DNA of 26,926 bases from an uncultured Lachnospiraceae bacterium (GTDB lineage: Bacteria > Bacillota > Clostridia > Lachnospirales > Lachnospiraceae). The notes under the pieces are model-generated. The model was given only the letters and a program-made list of their open reading frames with translations, did not search any database and had not been told where the DNA came from. Of the stretch, positions 14,341 to 22,313 are shown piece by piece. Within the stretch, counting starts at the first letter, position 1. Every line of letters starts with the position of its first letter. Made by a program: the position numbers and the translations under genes. The DNA is taken from positions 1 to 26,926 of the forward strand of contig URDN01000035.1 in NCBI GenBank assembly GCA_900546495.1, written 5' to 3'.

Positions 14341-16500
14341 TTACTTTTTCTTTTTAGAAAATCTTGTCTTAAATACATACCACAGTGCACCTGTAATGCA
14401 TACAGAAGAATATCCGCCGCAGACAACGCCAACCATCAGAGGTCCTGCAAATTCGCGGATAGAAGATACACCGAGAATAAACAGCATAAATACCATGATA
14501 AAGGTTGTCAGGGAAGTATTGATGCTTCGTGACAATGTCTGTGTGATACTCTTGTTTACAACCTCTTTCAGATCCATATTCCTCTGACCACTTGACATTG
14601 CAAGGTTCTCACGGATACGATCAAAGATAACGATGGTCGCGTTGATAGAATAACCTACCAGAGTCAGCATGCAGGCGATGAATGTGCTGCCCACAGATGT
14701 CTGAGACAATGCATAAAATGCTAATACAACAAGTACATCATGTACCAGAGCGATAACCGCACTGCTTGCAAAACGGATATCTTTGAACCGGAACCAGATA
14801 TAGATCAGCATACAGATCGTTGCTATGATCACAGCTGCAACCGCATCACTTCTCATCTCGTTACTGATCGTTGAGCTGATATTTGTAGATGTAATATCAC
14901 TTTCCTGAACGCCAAAGTTATCTTCCATTGCGGTTGCCAGCTGTTCACGCTCATCCAGATCCAGTGTTCTCGTCTTGATGATGATGGAATTACTGTCTGC
15001 CACTTTCTGTGTCTGTACATTTGCATCACCGGTTACTTCTTCTACATACGGAACAATCTGATCATCAATTTCCTCGATGGTATAATCTTTGTCGAATGCA
15101 ACTGTTGTAGCGGTACCGCCCTTAAACTCCATACTGAAGTTCAATGCCTGTCCGTCACCTGCTTTGTGTGCACCCATGCCTACAAATCCAGCTACGATCA
15201 CTGCCAGAGAAACTCCGAAAAATACTCCACGTTTTCCAAGGAAGTTGACACTCTTTCCCTCTTTCTTCTCACCATAGAATTTCTTATCCTGGAATCCAAG
15301 TCCGTAAAGCGCTTTTACCAGCCATCTGGAAATTACCAGTGCGGTAAACATAGAGAATATGATACCGATAGCTAATGTAGCCGCAAAGCCTTTTACTGTA
15401 CCCGATCCACGCAGGCCAAGCACAGCTGCTGCGATCAATGTAGTGATATTTCCATCAAAGATCGCGGAAAATGCTTTTTTAAATCCAATATCAATGGACT
15501 GAGCCACTGAATGTCCGGCCGCTATCTCCTCACGGATACGTGCAAAAATAATGACGTTGGCATCCACCGCCATACCAATAGACAGGATAATACCTGCAAT
15601 ACCAGGCAGGGTCAGTGTAATGTGATATAAATGTAAGATTGCAAGTATGATGCCGGTATAGATCAGCAGTGCAATAGATGCTGCCAGTCCCGGAATACGG
15701 TATGCGATCAGCATAAATGCAATGATAATCAGAATACCGACGATTGCTGCAATAATACTTGTTTTGATGGCCTGGGAACCAAGTTTTGCTCCAACAACCT
15801 CAGACTGTAACTCTTCCAATTCCAGTTTCAGAGCACCGCTTCGAATCTGGGACGCAAGTGCTTCTGCATCCTCGTAGCTTTTCATACCACTGATAACAGC
15901 CTCACCGTTTGTGATCTGGCTCTGTACCGTCGGATAACTGATGCACTCACCATCATAGTAAATCGGAAGTACTTTATTCAGATATTCTCCGGTTTTTTCA
16001 GAGAAAATCTTAGCGCCTTCGTCATTCAGTTTTAACTGAACAACATATTTGCTACCAGATGTTGTTGTATCATTCTGTGTAGCAGCCTGTGCATCGGCTA
16101 CCATCTCACCGGTCATGAAAGTCTCACCCTCTGTTGTCTTAAACTCCAGAGTACCCGGTGTTCCAAGTTCTTCCAGAATTGCATTGGCATCCGATACACC
16201 CGGAATCTCTACGGAGATACGGTTATCACCTACCTGATAAACCTCTGCCTCTGTGCTGTAAGTCTCGACACGCTTCTGCAGTTTGTACACAGTATCATTC
16301 ATATCCTCTGCGGACGGTGTCTCATCACCTTTTACCTGGTATGTAATGCTGACACCGCCGGCAAGATCCAGACCAAGCTTAACACCTTTCTCATTGTCCT
16401 TTGCCGCGGTACCCTTTACAATACCGTAAGAATAGTAGCCAAGCAGTAACATCGCAATGATCATTACCAGAAAGACTACGACTCCCTTTTTCTTTTTCAT
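14341..16500 (-). CDS. secDF: Protein translocase subunit SecDF (fused SecD-SecF)
   Basis: A 719-residue fusion that uses proton motive force to help pull proteins out of the SecYEG channel. The SecD half (1-~405) begins with an N-terminal span, then LGLDLAGGVSITYQV, a periplasmic P1 region (TPGTLEFKTTEG), and spans containing GIAGIILSIGMAVDANVIIFARIREE. The SecF half (~425-719) has FSMEFKGGT, LVGYSINATIVIFDRIRENL and SINTSLTTFIMV. Many Firmicutes, including Bacillus, have this fusion, while others keep two genes. The ATG at 16500 overlaps the scfB stop by four bases, and its ribosome site GGAGGTAGAAGG lies inside the scfB end, so translation is coupled to the peptide maturase. Confidence 0.95.
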   Translation of the reverse strand: MKKKKGVVVFLVMIIAMLLLGYYSYGIVKGTAAKDNEKGVKLGLDLAGGVSITYQVKGDETPSAEDMNDTVYKLQKRVETYSTEAEVYQVGDNRISVEIPGVSDANAILEELGTPGTLEFKTTEGETFMTGEMVADAQAATQNDTTTSGSKYVVQLKLNDEGAKIFSEKTGEYLNKVLPIYYDGECISYPTVQSQITNGEAVISGMKSYEDAEALASQIRSGALKLELEELQSEVVGAKLGSQAIKTSIIAAIVGILIIIAFMLIAYRIPGLAASIALLIYTGIILAILHLYHITLTLPGIAGIILSIGMAVDANVIIFARIREEIAAGHSVAQSIDIGFKKAFSAIFDGNITTLIAAAVLGLRGSGTVKGFAATLAIGIIFSMFTALVISRWLVKALYGLGFQDKKFYGEKKEGKSVNFLGKRGVFFGVSLAVIVAGFVGMGAHKAGDGQALNFSMEFKGGTATTVAFDKDYTIEEIDDQIVPYVEEVTGDANVQTQKVADSNSIIIKTRTLDLDEREQLATAMEDNFGVQESDITSTNISSTISNEMRSDAVAAVIIATICMLIYIWFRFKDIRFASSAVIALVHDVLVVLAFYALSQTSVGSTFIACMLTLVGYSINATIVIFDRIRENLAMSSGQRNMDLKEVVNKSITQTLSRSINTSLTTFIMVFMLFILGVSSIREFAGPLMVGVVCGGYSSVCITGALWYVFKTRFSKKKK

Positions 16501-17864
16501 CCTTCTACCTCCATCTCAGCTTCTGCCGCTTTGATCATGATTGCACATTCAATACGCTTTTTCTGCAGTTCACAGCCAATATCATATGCATCATTGATAT
16601 GTCCATGAAAATGATAGGAATTTGCCGCGCATCCGCCGCTACAATAGAATTTTGCGAAACAGTTTCTGCATTTTTCTTTTGCATAGACGTTACAGCATTT
16701 GAATTCATCCCGAATGTCGGTACGTTTTATGCCGTCCCAGACATTTCCCATCAGGAATTCTTCATTCCCCACAAATTGATGGCAAGGATAGAAATCACCC
16801 CACGGTGTAACCGCCAGATACTCGGTACCTGAACCACATCCTGATAATCTCTTTGCCACACATGGACCACCCTCTAAATCTATCATAAAATGGAAGAAAT
16901 TGAAATCCTTTCCGGCATTTTTTCTTTCTACCATTTCAGCGGCAAGCTTGTCATATTCCGCAAACAGCTTTGGCAGGTCTTCCTCGCGGAGCGCATACTC
17001 CTCAGAATCCTCTGCAACTACCGGCTCAACGGAAATCTGTTTGAACCCGAGATCTGCCAGATGAAGGACATCCTCTGCAAAATCAAGGTTGTAATGAGTA
17101 AAAGTACCACGGACATAATACTTGTCCTGATTGCGGCTCTCTGCAAACTGCTGGAATTTCGGCACAATCATATCGTAGCTTCCTTTTCCATTGCGGAACG
17201 GTCTCATATGATCATGAACTTCTTTCCGTCCATCGATACTCAATACGACGTTACCCATCTCTTTGTTTGCAAATTCCATAACTTCATCGTTCAATAATAC
17301 ACCATTTGTAGTCAGTGTAAAACGGAATTTCTTGTCATGCAGCTTCTCCTGCTCTCTGCCATATTTTACCAGATCTTTGACAACCTGCCAGTTCATCAGA
17401 GGCTCTCCACCGAAGAAATCTACTTCCAGATTACGTCGGCTTCCGGAGTTTTCGATCAGAAAATCCAGTGCTTTCTTTCCAACCTCATAACTCATCAGTT
17501 CTCTGTGACCATGATATTCGCCTTCTTCTGCAAAGCAATAGCGACAGGCAAGGTTGCAGTCATGTGCAATATGAAGGCAAAGTGCCTTTACAACTGTCGG
17601 ACGTTTCTTAAAGTCCATAATGTAATTTTCATATTCGTCTTTTGTAAACAGCTCTCCGTCTTTTACCAGGGAAGCCACCTCCGCGCAGGCCTCTTTCACT
17701 TCTGCTTCACTGTATTTTCCTGACAGTTCTGCTACAATCTCCTCCGGTGTGTGATCTTCGTACAGAGCGATCACATCATAGGAAACATCATCTACCACAT
17801 GGATCGCACCACTGTTTACATCAAGAACAATGTTATAACCATTATTTTTATACTGGTGAACCAA
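16497..17864 (-). CDS. scfB: SCIFF peptide maturase, radical SAM/SPASM enzyme
   Basis: A 455-residue radical S-adenosylmethionine enzyme that forms thioether bonds in the SCIFF peptide. An N-terminal RiPP-recognition (PqqD-like) region spans about 1-85. The radical SAM cluster is C103, C107 and C110 (CX3CX2C in HDCNLACRYC), followed by the GGEP motif in FFGGEPLMNW. The C-terminal SPASM region has many Cys (GGPCVAKRLSGCGSG, FYPCH, KCRNCFAKFYCSGGC, DIGCELQ) for two auxiliary iron-sulfur clusters. The start is a TTG at 17864, eight bases after GAGG; no ATG fits. It follows scfA by 131 nt. Close homologues such as CteB of Clostridium thermocellum are biochemically studied. Confidence 0.95.
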   Translation of the reverse strand: MVHQYKNNGYNIVLDVNSGAIHVVDDVSYDVIALYEDHTPEEIVAELSGKYSEAEVKEACAEVASLVKDGELFTKDEYENYIMDFKKRPTVVKALCLHIAHDCNLACRYCFAEEGEYHGHRELMSYEVGKKALDFLIENSGSRRNLEVDFFGGEPLMNWQVVKDLVKYGREQEKLHDKKFRFTLTTNGVLLNDEVMEFANKEMGNVVLSIDGRKEVHDHMRPFRNGKGSYDMIVPKFQQFAESRNQDKYYVRGTFTHYNLDFAEDVLHLADLGFKQISVEPVVAEDSEEYALREEDLPKLFAEYDKLAAEMVERKNAGKDFNFFHFMIDLEGGPCVAKRLSGCGSGTEYLAVTPWGDFYPCHQFVGNEEFLMGNVWDGIKRTDIRDEFKCCNVYAKEKCRNCFAKFYCSGGCAANSYHFHGHINDAYDIGCELQKKRIECAIMIKAAEAEMEVEG

Positions 17865-17946
17865 ATGTAGTTCCTCTCTTTCTATTTTTTTCTATAAAAT
17901 CAGCATATTCCGCTGTTTTTTATTTTTCCTCTAAACGTGCAAATGA

Positions 17947-17966
17947 CCGCATGCCTTAGCATACGG
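17947..17966 (-). other. Hairpin between scfA and scfB
   Basis: On the minus strand CCGTATGC-TAAG-GCATGCGG forms an 8-bp stem (one G-U pair) with a 4-nt loop, about 30 nt after the scfA stop. It has no T-run, so it may be a stability or processing element that lets the peptide be made in excess over the maturase. The role is inferred. Confidence 0.45.
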
Positions 17967-17995
17967 CCCTTTGTTCATAATCCGTTTTGTTTTTC

Positions 17996-18136
17996 TTATT
18001 TGTGCTCGCAACTCTGATTTCCTACTGTACAGGAAGTTTTGCAAGCAGACTGGCAGGATGTCTGGCACTCACCACATCCACCTTTTTTAACTGTGTTCTG
18101 TAATCTTTTTGTATTTAATGTTTTTACATGTTTCAT
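17996..18136 (-). CDS. scfA: SCIFF ranthipeptide precursor (six cysteines in forty-five residues)
   Basis: A 46-residue peptide, too short for usual gene-length cut-offs. Its N-terminal leader, MKHVKTLNTKRLQNTVKKGG, is the family signature. The core has C21, C24, C28, C32, C36 and C43 and ends in CEHK. In the C. thermocellum peptide CteA a Cys32-Thr37 thioether has been reported (from memory); C32 and T37 occupy the same positions here. The start at 18136 has AAGGAG 11 bases upstream. It precedes its maturase scfB in the same direction. SCIFF peptides are nearly universal in Clostridia and have been linked to cell-density signalling, but their function is not settled. Confidence 0.95.
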   Translation of the reverse strand: MKHVKTLNTKRLQNTVKKGGCGECQTSCQSACKTSCTVGNQSCEHK

Positions 18137-18173
18137 GGTCAGAAAAACTCCTTTCTTTATTATACATGCCAAG

Positions 18174-18202
18174 AGTATAGCATATTTTCCTCTATAAAGG
18201 AA
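18174..18202 (-). promoter_or_regulatory. Predicted scfA promoter with extended -10 and dyad
   Basis: On the minus strand TGCTATACT (18174-18182) is an extended -10 element, placing the start near 18167 and the leader at about 30 nt. Just upstream lies the dyad TTCCTcTATAaAGGAA (18187-18202), in the spacer and -35 region, where a regulator could bind. There is no recognisable -35 box. The thyA promoter has the same extended -10. Confidence 0.5.
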
Positions 18203-18218
18203 GTCTTTTTTTATATCC

Positions 18219-18378
18219 CCGGTTCACTCATCACATGTATCACAGATAACGATCATGTTTGCATGAGGAGTTATCTGAATACATAGTGATGAAGGGCGCG
18301 CCGTTTTATGAGAAAAAAAACTGTGCAACAGCGCGAAAGCACTGAAAATGTATTTTGTGAATAGCGCATGTGAACTGG
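18219..18378 (+). repeat. Structured repeat family C, copy 1 (possible RNA element)
   Basis: A 160-bp element matching 25650-25808 in reverse orientation. The ends pair: CCGGTTCAC (18219-18227) with GTGAACTGG (18370-18378). Inside, a 65-nt hairpin (18228-18292) has arms TCATCAC/GTGATGA, ATGTAT/ATACAT, CAGATAAC/GTTATCTG and TCATG/CATGA with a TTTG loop. Copy 2 changes bases on both sides of these stems and keeps the pairing. It lies between the TIGR04086 stop codon (10 nt away) and the scfA promoter. It has no coding potential I would trust. Confidence 0.75.
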
Positions 18379-18387
18379 ATTTTTTAC

Positions 18388-18762
18388 TTAGCTCACCATC
18401 CCTCCGATCATCCCGGCTCCCATGCACATGATCAATGTCATGCCAACATGCAGTCCATCGCCGGAAATTCCCTGATTCATCAGCAGGGAACCTATCAACA
18501 GCACAACAAAATATGCCCCGCCGATCAAGATTCCCCACAGAAATCGTCTGGTTTTCATCCGCTTTCCGATAATAATGCCGCCCACCAGTCCCGATACCAC
18601 ATAGATCACCATAATACCAATAGTGACGATATTCTCCGTCAGCTCCATTTTATAAAGAAGAAACGCCAGCAAAAACAGCGCTGCTCCCGTTAATATGTAC
18701 ATGACCAGTAATGTGCTCAATATTTTCAGTACAATCTTGTTATTTCCTTCGGCTTGTTCCAT
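18388..18762 (-). CDS. TIGR04086 family membrane protein
   Basis: A 124-residue integral membrane protein with four hydrophobic spans (about residues 14-40, 46-69, 75-99 and 104-124) and glycine-rich ends (GLVGGIIIGKR, MGAGMIGGMVS). It fits the TIGR04086 family found in Firmicutes, often near secDF, yajC or the SCIFF genes; function unknown. I start it at 18762, where GGGAGGAAG lies about six bases upstream; the frame extends to 18813 without a ribosome site. It is upstream of scfA in the same direction, separated by repeat C1. Confidence 0.82.
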   Translation of the reverse strand: MEQAEGNNKIVLKILSTLLVMYILTGAALFLLAFLLYKMELTENIVTIGIMVIYVVSGLVGGIIIGKRMKTRRFLWGILIGGAYFVVLLIGSLLMNQGISGDGLHVGMTLIMCMGAGMIGGMVS

Positions 18763-19160
18763 TTTTCTTCCTCCCATTACTGTTTTTGAAATTTTATTTG
18801 GCGGATACGCCACACCGACGAAATGCGTAGCATTTTGGAGGTTGGCTCTGAACAGTTACTCATATTTTTAAATACTTCAGACTTCACAGTTGCACAGCGC
18901 TTCCCAAAAATATATCCCTTTATGCTGCCAGAATCATGCAGGTGTGACTTGCATTTCTGTCACAATTCTTTTCTGCTATACATATATATTCGGATAATCT
19001 GATGGATAGAACCTCTTTTTTCTGCAACAATACCTTGAAAATCCCGTTCTTTTCCTGTAATATAAAGAATAAAAATTGTAATCCCACAGCGTTTTTGGCA
19101 GATAATCTGTGACACACTGTGCTTACAGGCAACATATTTATTTAGAGAGGTGAATTATTT
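18763..19160. other. Intergenic region between divergent genes, no gene seen
   Basis: Almost 400 bp between the TIGR04086 gene (minus) and the CNNM gene (plus). It should hold both promoters, but I find no box pair I would defend. It contains small hairpins, GGCG-GATA-CGCC (18811-18822 approximately) and AAATGC-GTAG-CATTTT (18821-18836). The only frame over 60 codons (minus, 18920-19135) has no ribosome site or homology signal. Confidence 0.5.
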
Positions 19161-20432
19161 TTGGACATAAGTTCCGTAATACAATTAATCATACTGGTCA
19201 TTCTGTTGGCTCTGTCAGCCTTCTTTTCCTCATCAGAAACAGCACTGACCACTGTAAACCGCATCCGCATGCGGTCGCTGGCAGAGGAAGGAAACAAACG
19301 TGCCGCCAAGGTACTGAAAATCACAGATGATTCTGCAAAGATGCTCAGTGCAATCCTGATTGGCAATAATGTGGTCAACCTGACCGCTTCTTCTCTGGCT
19401 ACCACCCTTGCCATTCATATTTTTGGCAATGCCGGCGCCGGAATTGCTACCGGAATCCTGACTGTACTGATTCTGATCTTCGGGGAGATTTCTCCAAAAA
19501 CCATGGCCACCCTGCGGGCTGAAAAGATTTCCCTGCAGTTTTGTAACGTCATCTGGCTTCTGATGAAAATACTGACTCCGGTTATCTTCCTCATCAATCA
19601 TCTGTCCATGCTCGTGCTCCGGCTCCTTGGTGTCAAAGCATCCGAAGGAAGACAGGCAATGACAGAGAGTGAGCTGCGTACCATCGTTGATGTCAGTCAT
19701 GAATCCGGTGTCATTGAATCAGAAGAAAAAGAAATGATCAACAACGTGTTTGATTTTGGCGATGCTCTGGCAAAAGAAGTCATGGTTCCGCGTATCGATA
19801 TGACCTTTGCTCAGGTGGACAGCAGTTATGACGAAATTCTCGATATTTTCCGGGAAGACCGTTTTACCCGTCTGCCGATATACGAAGAAACCACCGATGA
19901 TGTCATCGGTATTTTAAATATCAAAGACCTGCTTTTATGTGACCGGGAACATTTCTCCGTGCGGGAGCTGATGCGAGAACCGTATTTTACTTACGAACAC
20001 AAGCATACAGCAGATCTGCTGGTGGAGATGAGAAATTCTTCCATCAATATTGCTATCGTCCTTGATGAGTATGGCACAACCGCCGGTCTGCTGACACTGG
20101 AAGATCTGATTGAAGAAATCGTCGGAGAGATTCGCGATGAATACGACTACGATGAAGAAGATCCGATCCAGAAGATTTCAGATCATGAATATCTGGTGGA
20201 AGGTTCCATGAATCTGGAAGATTTTAGTGATGCGCTGAATCTGCATCTGGAATCCGATGATTATGATTCCATCGGCGGCTATATGATCGGTCTGTTAGAT
20301 CATCTGCCAAAAATTCGGGAATCCATTACAACACCGGATGGTATTTTCCTGCAGGTACGTACAAAGAATAAGCATCGAATTGAAAAGATTTATGTACGAC
20401 TTCCGGAAACACAAAAAGAGATTTCCTCCTGA
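19161..20432 (+). CDS. CNNM/CorC (hemolysin C-like) membrane protein with CBS pair
   Basis: A 423-residue membrane protein. The N-terminal DUF21 (CNNM) transmembrane domain (~1-180) starts with SAFFSSSETALTTVNR and holds FGEISPKTMA; two CBS domains follow (~200-320, with VPRIDMTFAQVD and LDEYGTTAGLLTLEDLIEEIVGEI), then the CorC/HlyC C-terminal domain (~340-415). Family members are tied to magnesium or other divalent-cation efflux; the old hemolysin name is not a good guide. The start is TTG at 19161, eight bases after GAGAGGTG; the next Met is within the DUF21 domain, so TTG is needed for the first span. Lone plus-strand gene with a strong terminator. Confidence 0.92.
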   Translation: MDISSVIQLIILVILLALSAFFSSSETALTTVNRIRMRSLAEEGNKRAAKVLKITDDSAKMLSAILIGNNVVNLTASSLATTLAIHIFGNAGAGIATGILTVLILIFGEISPKTMATLRAEKISLQFCNVIWLLMKILTPVIFLINHLSMLVLRLLGVKASEGRQAMTESELRTIVDVSHESGVIESEEKEMINNVFDFGDALAKEVMVPRIDMTFAQVDSSYDEILDIFREDRFTRLPIYEETTDDVIGILNIKDLLLCDREHFSVRELMREPYFTYEHKHTADLLVEMRNSSINIAIVLDEYGTTAGLLTLEDLIEEIVGEIRDEYDYDEEDPIQKISDHEYLVEGSMNLEDFSDALNLHLESDDYDSIGGYMIGLLDHLPKIRESITTPDGIFLQVRTKNKHRIEKIYVRLPETQKEISS

Positions 20433-20463
20433 ACCATTGGTTCAGGAGGAAATCTCTTTTTTA
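20413..20463. terminator. Bidirectional terminator between the CNNM gene and ilvE
   Basis: A long perfect stem of about 22 bp (20414-20435 with 20439-20460) and a 3-nt loop. TTTTTT follows on the plus strand; a run of T on the minus strand comes from A at 20412-20416. It overlaps the CNNM stop codon and lies just past the ilvE stop, so it serves both convergent genes. Confidence 0.92.
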
Positions 20464-20482
20464 TATGATTGTATCACAGTGA

Positions 20483-21508
20483 TTACTCGATTACGTGAAT
20501 CCATCCTTCCGGAGCTTCAATCTTGCCTTCCTGGATATCAACTAATGTCTCACGCATTTTAGCAAGAACCGGTCCCATCTCATCCATACCGCTTGCAAAG
20601 CAGATCTCACGACCATGATCTACAATCTTGCCAATCGGAGAGATAACTGCTGCTGTACCGCACAGACCACACTCAACGAAGTTTGGAACCTCATCCAGAT
20701 ATACTTCTCTCTGCTCTACTTCCAGTCCAAGATAATGCTCAGCTACATACATCAGGGAACGACGTGTGATAGACGGCAGGATACTGTCGGACTTCGGTGT
20801 TACGATCTTGTTGTCTTTTGTAACGAATAAGAAGTTTGCTCCACCTGTCTCCTCAACTTTTGTACGTGTTGCAGCATCCAGATACATGTTCTCAGCGTAT
20901 CCTTCTTCATGAGCAGTTACGATTGCATGTAAGCTCATTGCATAGTTTAATCCGGCTTTGATATGACCTGTTCCGTGAGGAGCTGCACGGTCAAAATCTG
21001 TTACGCGGATCGTTAACGGTTTTACGCCTCCTTTGAAGTACGGTCCAACCGGTGTTGTCAGTACACGGAACTGATATTCCTGCGCCGGTTTTACACCGAT
21101 AACAGGACTGCTTCCGAACATATACGGACGGATGTAAAGTGTTGCACCTGTACCATATGGCGGAACATAAGCCATGTTTGCTTTTACAGTTTTCTCTACA
21201 GCCTCAATGAATTTATCTTCCGGATAAACTGGCATTTCCAGTCTTCTTGCGGAATCAGCCATACGGGATGCATTTAAGTCCGGGCGGAAGATAACTACTT
21301 TTCCGTCTACGGTTGTGTATGCTTTTAATCCCTCAAAAACGGTCTGTGCATACTGTAATACACCTGCACACTCGTTTAAAACGATGGTAGCGTCCTCAGT
21401 CAGAGTTCCCTCATCCCATGCGCCATCTTTATAATTTGCTACGAAACGTTTGTCTGTCTGACGATATCCAAAATCCAGGTTTTCCCAATCGATATTCTTC
21501 TTTTCCAC
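20483..21508 (-). CDS. ilvE: Branched-chain amino acid aminotransferase
   Basis: A 341-residue class IV pyridoxal-phosphate aminotransferase that interconverts Val, Leu and Ile with their 2-oxoacids, using glutamate. The cofactor-binding lysine is K184 in GTGHIKAGLNYA. Other family segments are QTVFEGLKAY, RPDLNASRMADSARRLEMP, ATRTKVEETGGANFLFV and ITRRSLMYVAEHYLGLEVE. The length and the N-terminus (LDFGYRQTDKRFVANYKDGAWDEG) fit the long, mammalian-like (type II) group. Start at 21508, with AGAAGGATATCACAGTG upstream giving an AAGG site about nine bases away. It is separated from ilvN by a terminator, so it probably has its own promoter in 21509-21655; a TATAAC box at about 21585-21590 is a weak candidate. 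Confidence 0.95.
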   Translation of the reverse strand: MEKKNIDWENLDFGYRQTDKRFVANYKDGAWDEGTLTEDATIVLNECAGVLQYAQTVFEGLKAYTTVDGKVVIFRPDLNASRMADSARRLEMPVYPEDKFIEAVEKTVKANMAYVPPYGTGATLYIRPYMFGSSPVIGVKPAQEYQFRVLTTPVGPYFKGGVKPLTIRVTDFDRAAPHGTGHIKAGLNYAMSLHAIVTAHEEGYAENMYLDAATRTKVEETGGANFLFVTKDNKIVTPKSDSILPSITRRSLMYVAEHYLGLEVEQREVYLDEVPNFVECGLCGTAAVISPIGKIVDHGREICFASGMDEMGPVLAKMRETLVDIQEGKIEAPEGWIHVIE

Positions 21509-21658
21509 TGTGATATCCTTCTTTCTTATCTGTTTTGCAGTTTTACCTTTTCATTCCTGCATTTCTAGTTTTTTCTATATGTATTGTTATACAGCAAATC
21601 ATATAGTATTTCCAGTATTTTTTCAAAAAATGCCTGCATTTTTTTCATGTGTTTCAGG

Positions 21659-21694
21659 AAAAAGATGAATTAATTTTCATTCAATAATTCATCT
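21659..21694 (-). terminator. Intrinsic terminator downstream of ilvN
   Basis: The arms AGATGAATTA (21663-21672) and TAATTCATCT (21685-21694) form a 10-bp perfect stem, with T5 following on the minus strand. The stem is AT-rich, so it is of moderate strength. It lies about 105 nt after the ilvN stop and would separate ilvBN from ilvE. Confidence 0.65.
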
Positions 21695-21800
21695 GATATT
21701 CCATTCTTCACATGAATTGTGTTTTTCACTAATTACTGTGACGTTCAAAATGCATCTTCCAACATTTTTTCTCTCATCCAACCCAATCTTCCTACGTTAA

Positions 21801-22298
21801 TTATCTGCAGGAAGTACTGATGGACTCGATGGCTACCGCACCACCACGCACAATCTCCACGCTTTGAAACCGCTGTTTTAAAAAGGCGATCAGTTCGTTA
21901 TTTCTGCGCTCTGTCAGCTTGCACTCTAAAAGCACGCTATCCATTCCGATGTCTGCCGGTTCTACATGAAAGGTTTCCGCAATACGAAATACTTCTGCCT
22001 TGTCGGTATTGCTTAATTTTTTCACCTTTGCAAACATAATCTCTTTCATATGGATCGGTACATCTGTCAGATCCATAACTTTAATGACCTCAACCATACG
22101 GTTTAACTGTTTTTTGATCTGCTCAAAGGTAATGTCATCGCACACTGTGCTGATGGTGATTCTGGAAGTATCCTCCTCCTCTGTCGTACCTACGGTAAGA
22201 CTTTTCAGGTTGTAAGATTTTCCTGCAAATAAACCGGAGATTTTTGCAAGAACACCAACCTGATTTTCTACATATAATGCAATCCATCTGTCTTTCAT
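21801..22298 (-). CDS. ilvN: Acetolactate synthase small (regulatory) subunit
   Basis: A 165-residue regulatory subunit that activates IlvB and gives feedback inhibition, usually by valine. An N-terminal ACT domain (about 4-78) starts WIALYVENQVGVLAKISGLFAGKSYNLKSL, with the effector-site glycine in the first loop; the C-terminal ALS small-subunit domain (~85-158) has MKEIMFAKV and VDMGMDSV-like and IVRGGAVAI-like segments. The length is standard for the IlvH/IlvN class. Start at 22298 with GGAGGAG eight bases upstream. It begins 15 nt after the ilvB stop, so the two are in one operon and made together. Confidence 0.95.
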   Translation of the reverse strand: MKDRWIALYVENQVGVLAKISGLFAGKSYNLKSLTVGTTEEEDTSRITISTVCDDITFEQIKKQLNRMVEVIKVMDLTDVPIHMKEIMFAKVKKLSNTDKAEVFRIAETFHVEPADIGMDSVLLECKLTERRNNELIAFLKQRFQSVEIVRGGAVAIESISTSCR

Positions 22299-22313
22299 TG
22301 CTATTCTCCTCCT

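Noticed and set aside
18920..19135. 71-codon minus-strand frame in the gap before the CNNM gene
   Set aside because: It has no ribosome site and no recognisable domain, and it overlaps the expected CNNM promoter region.
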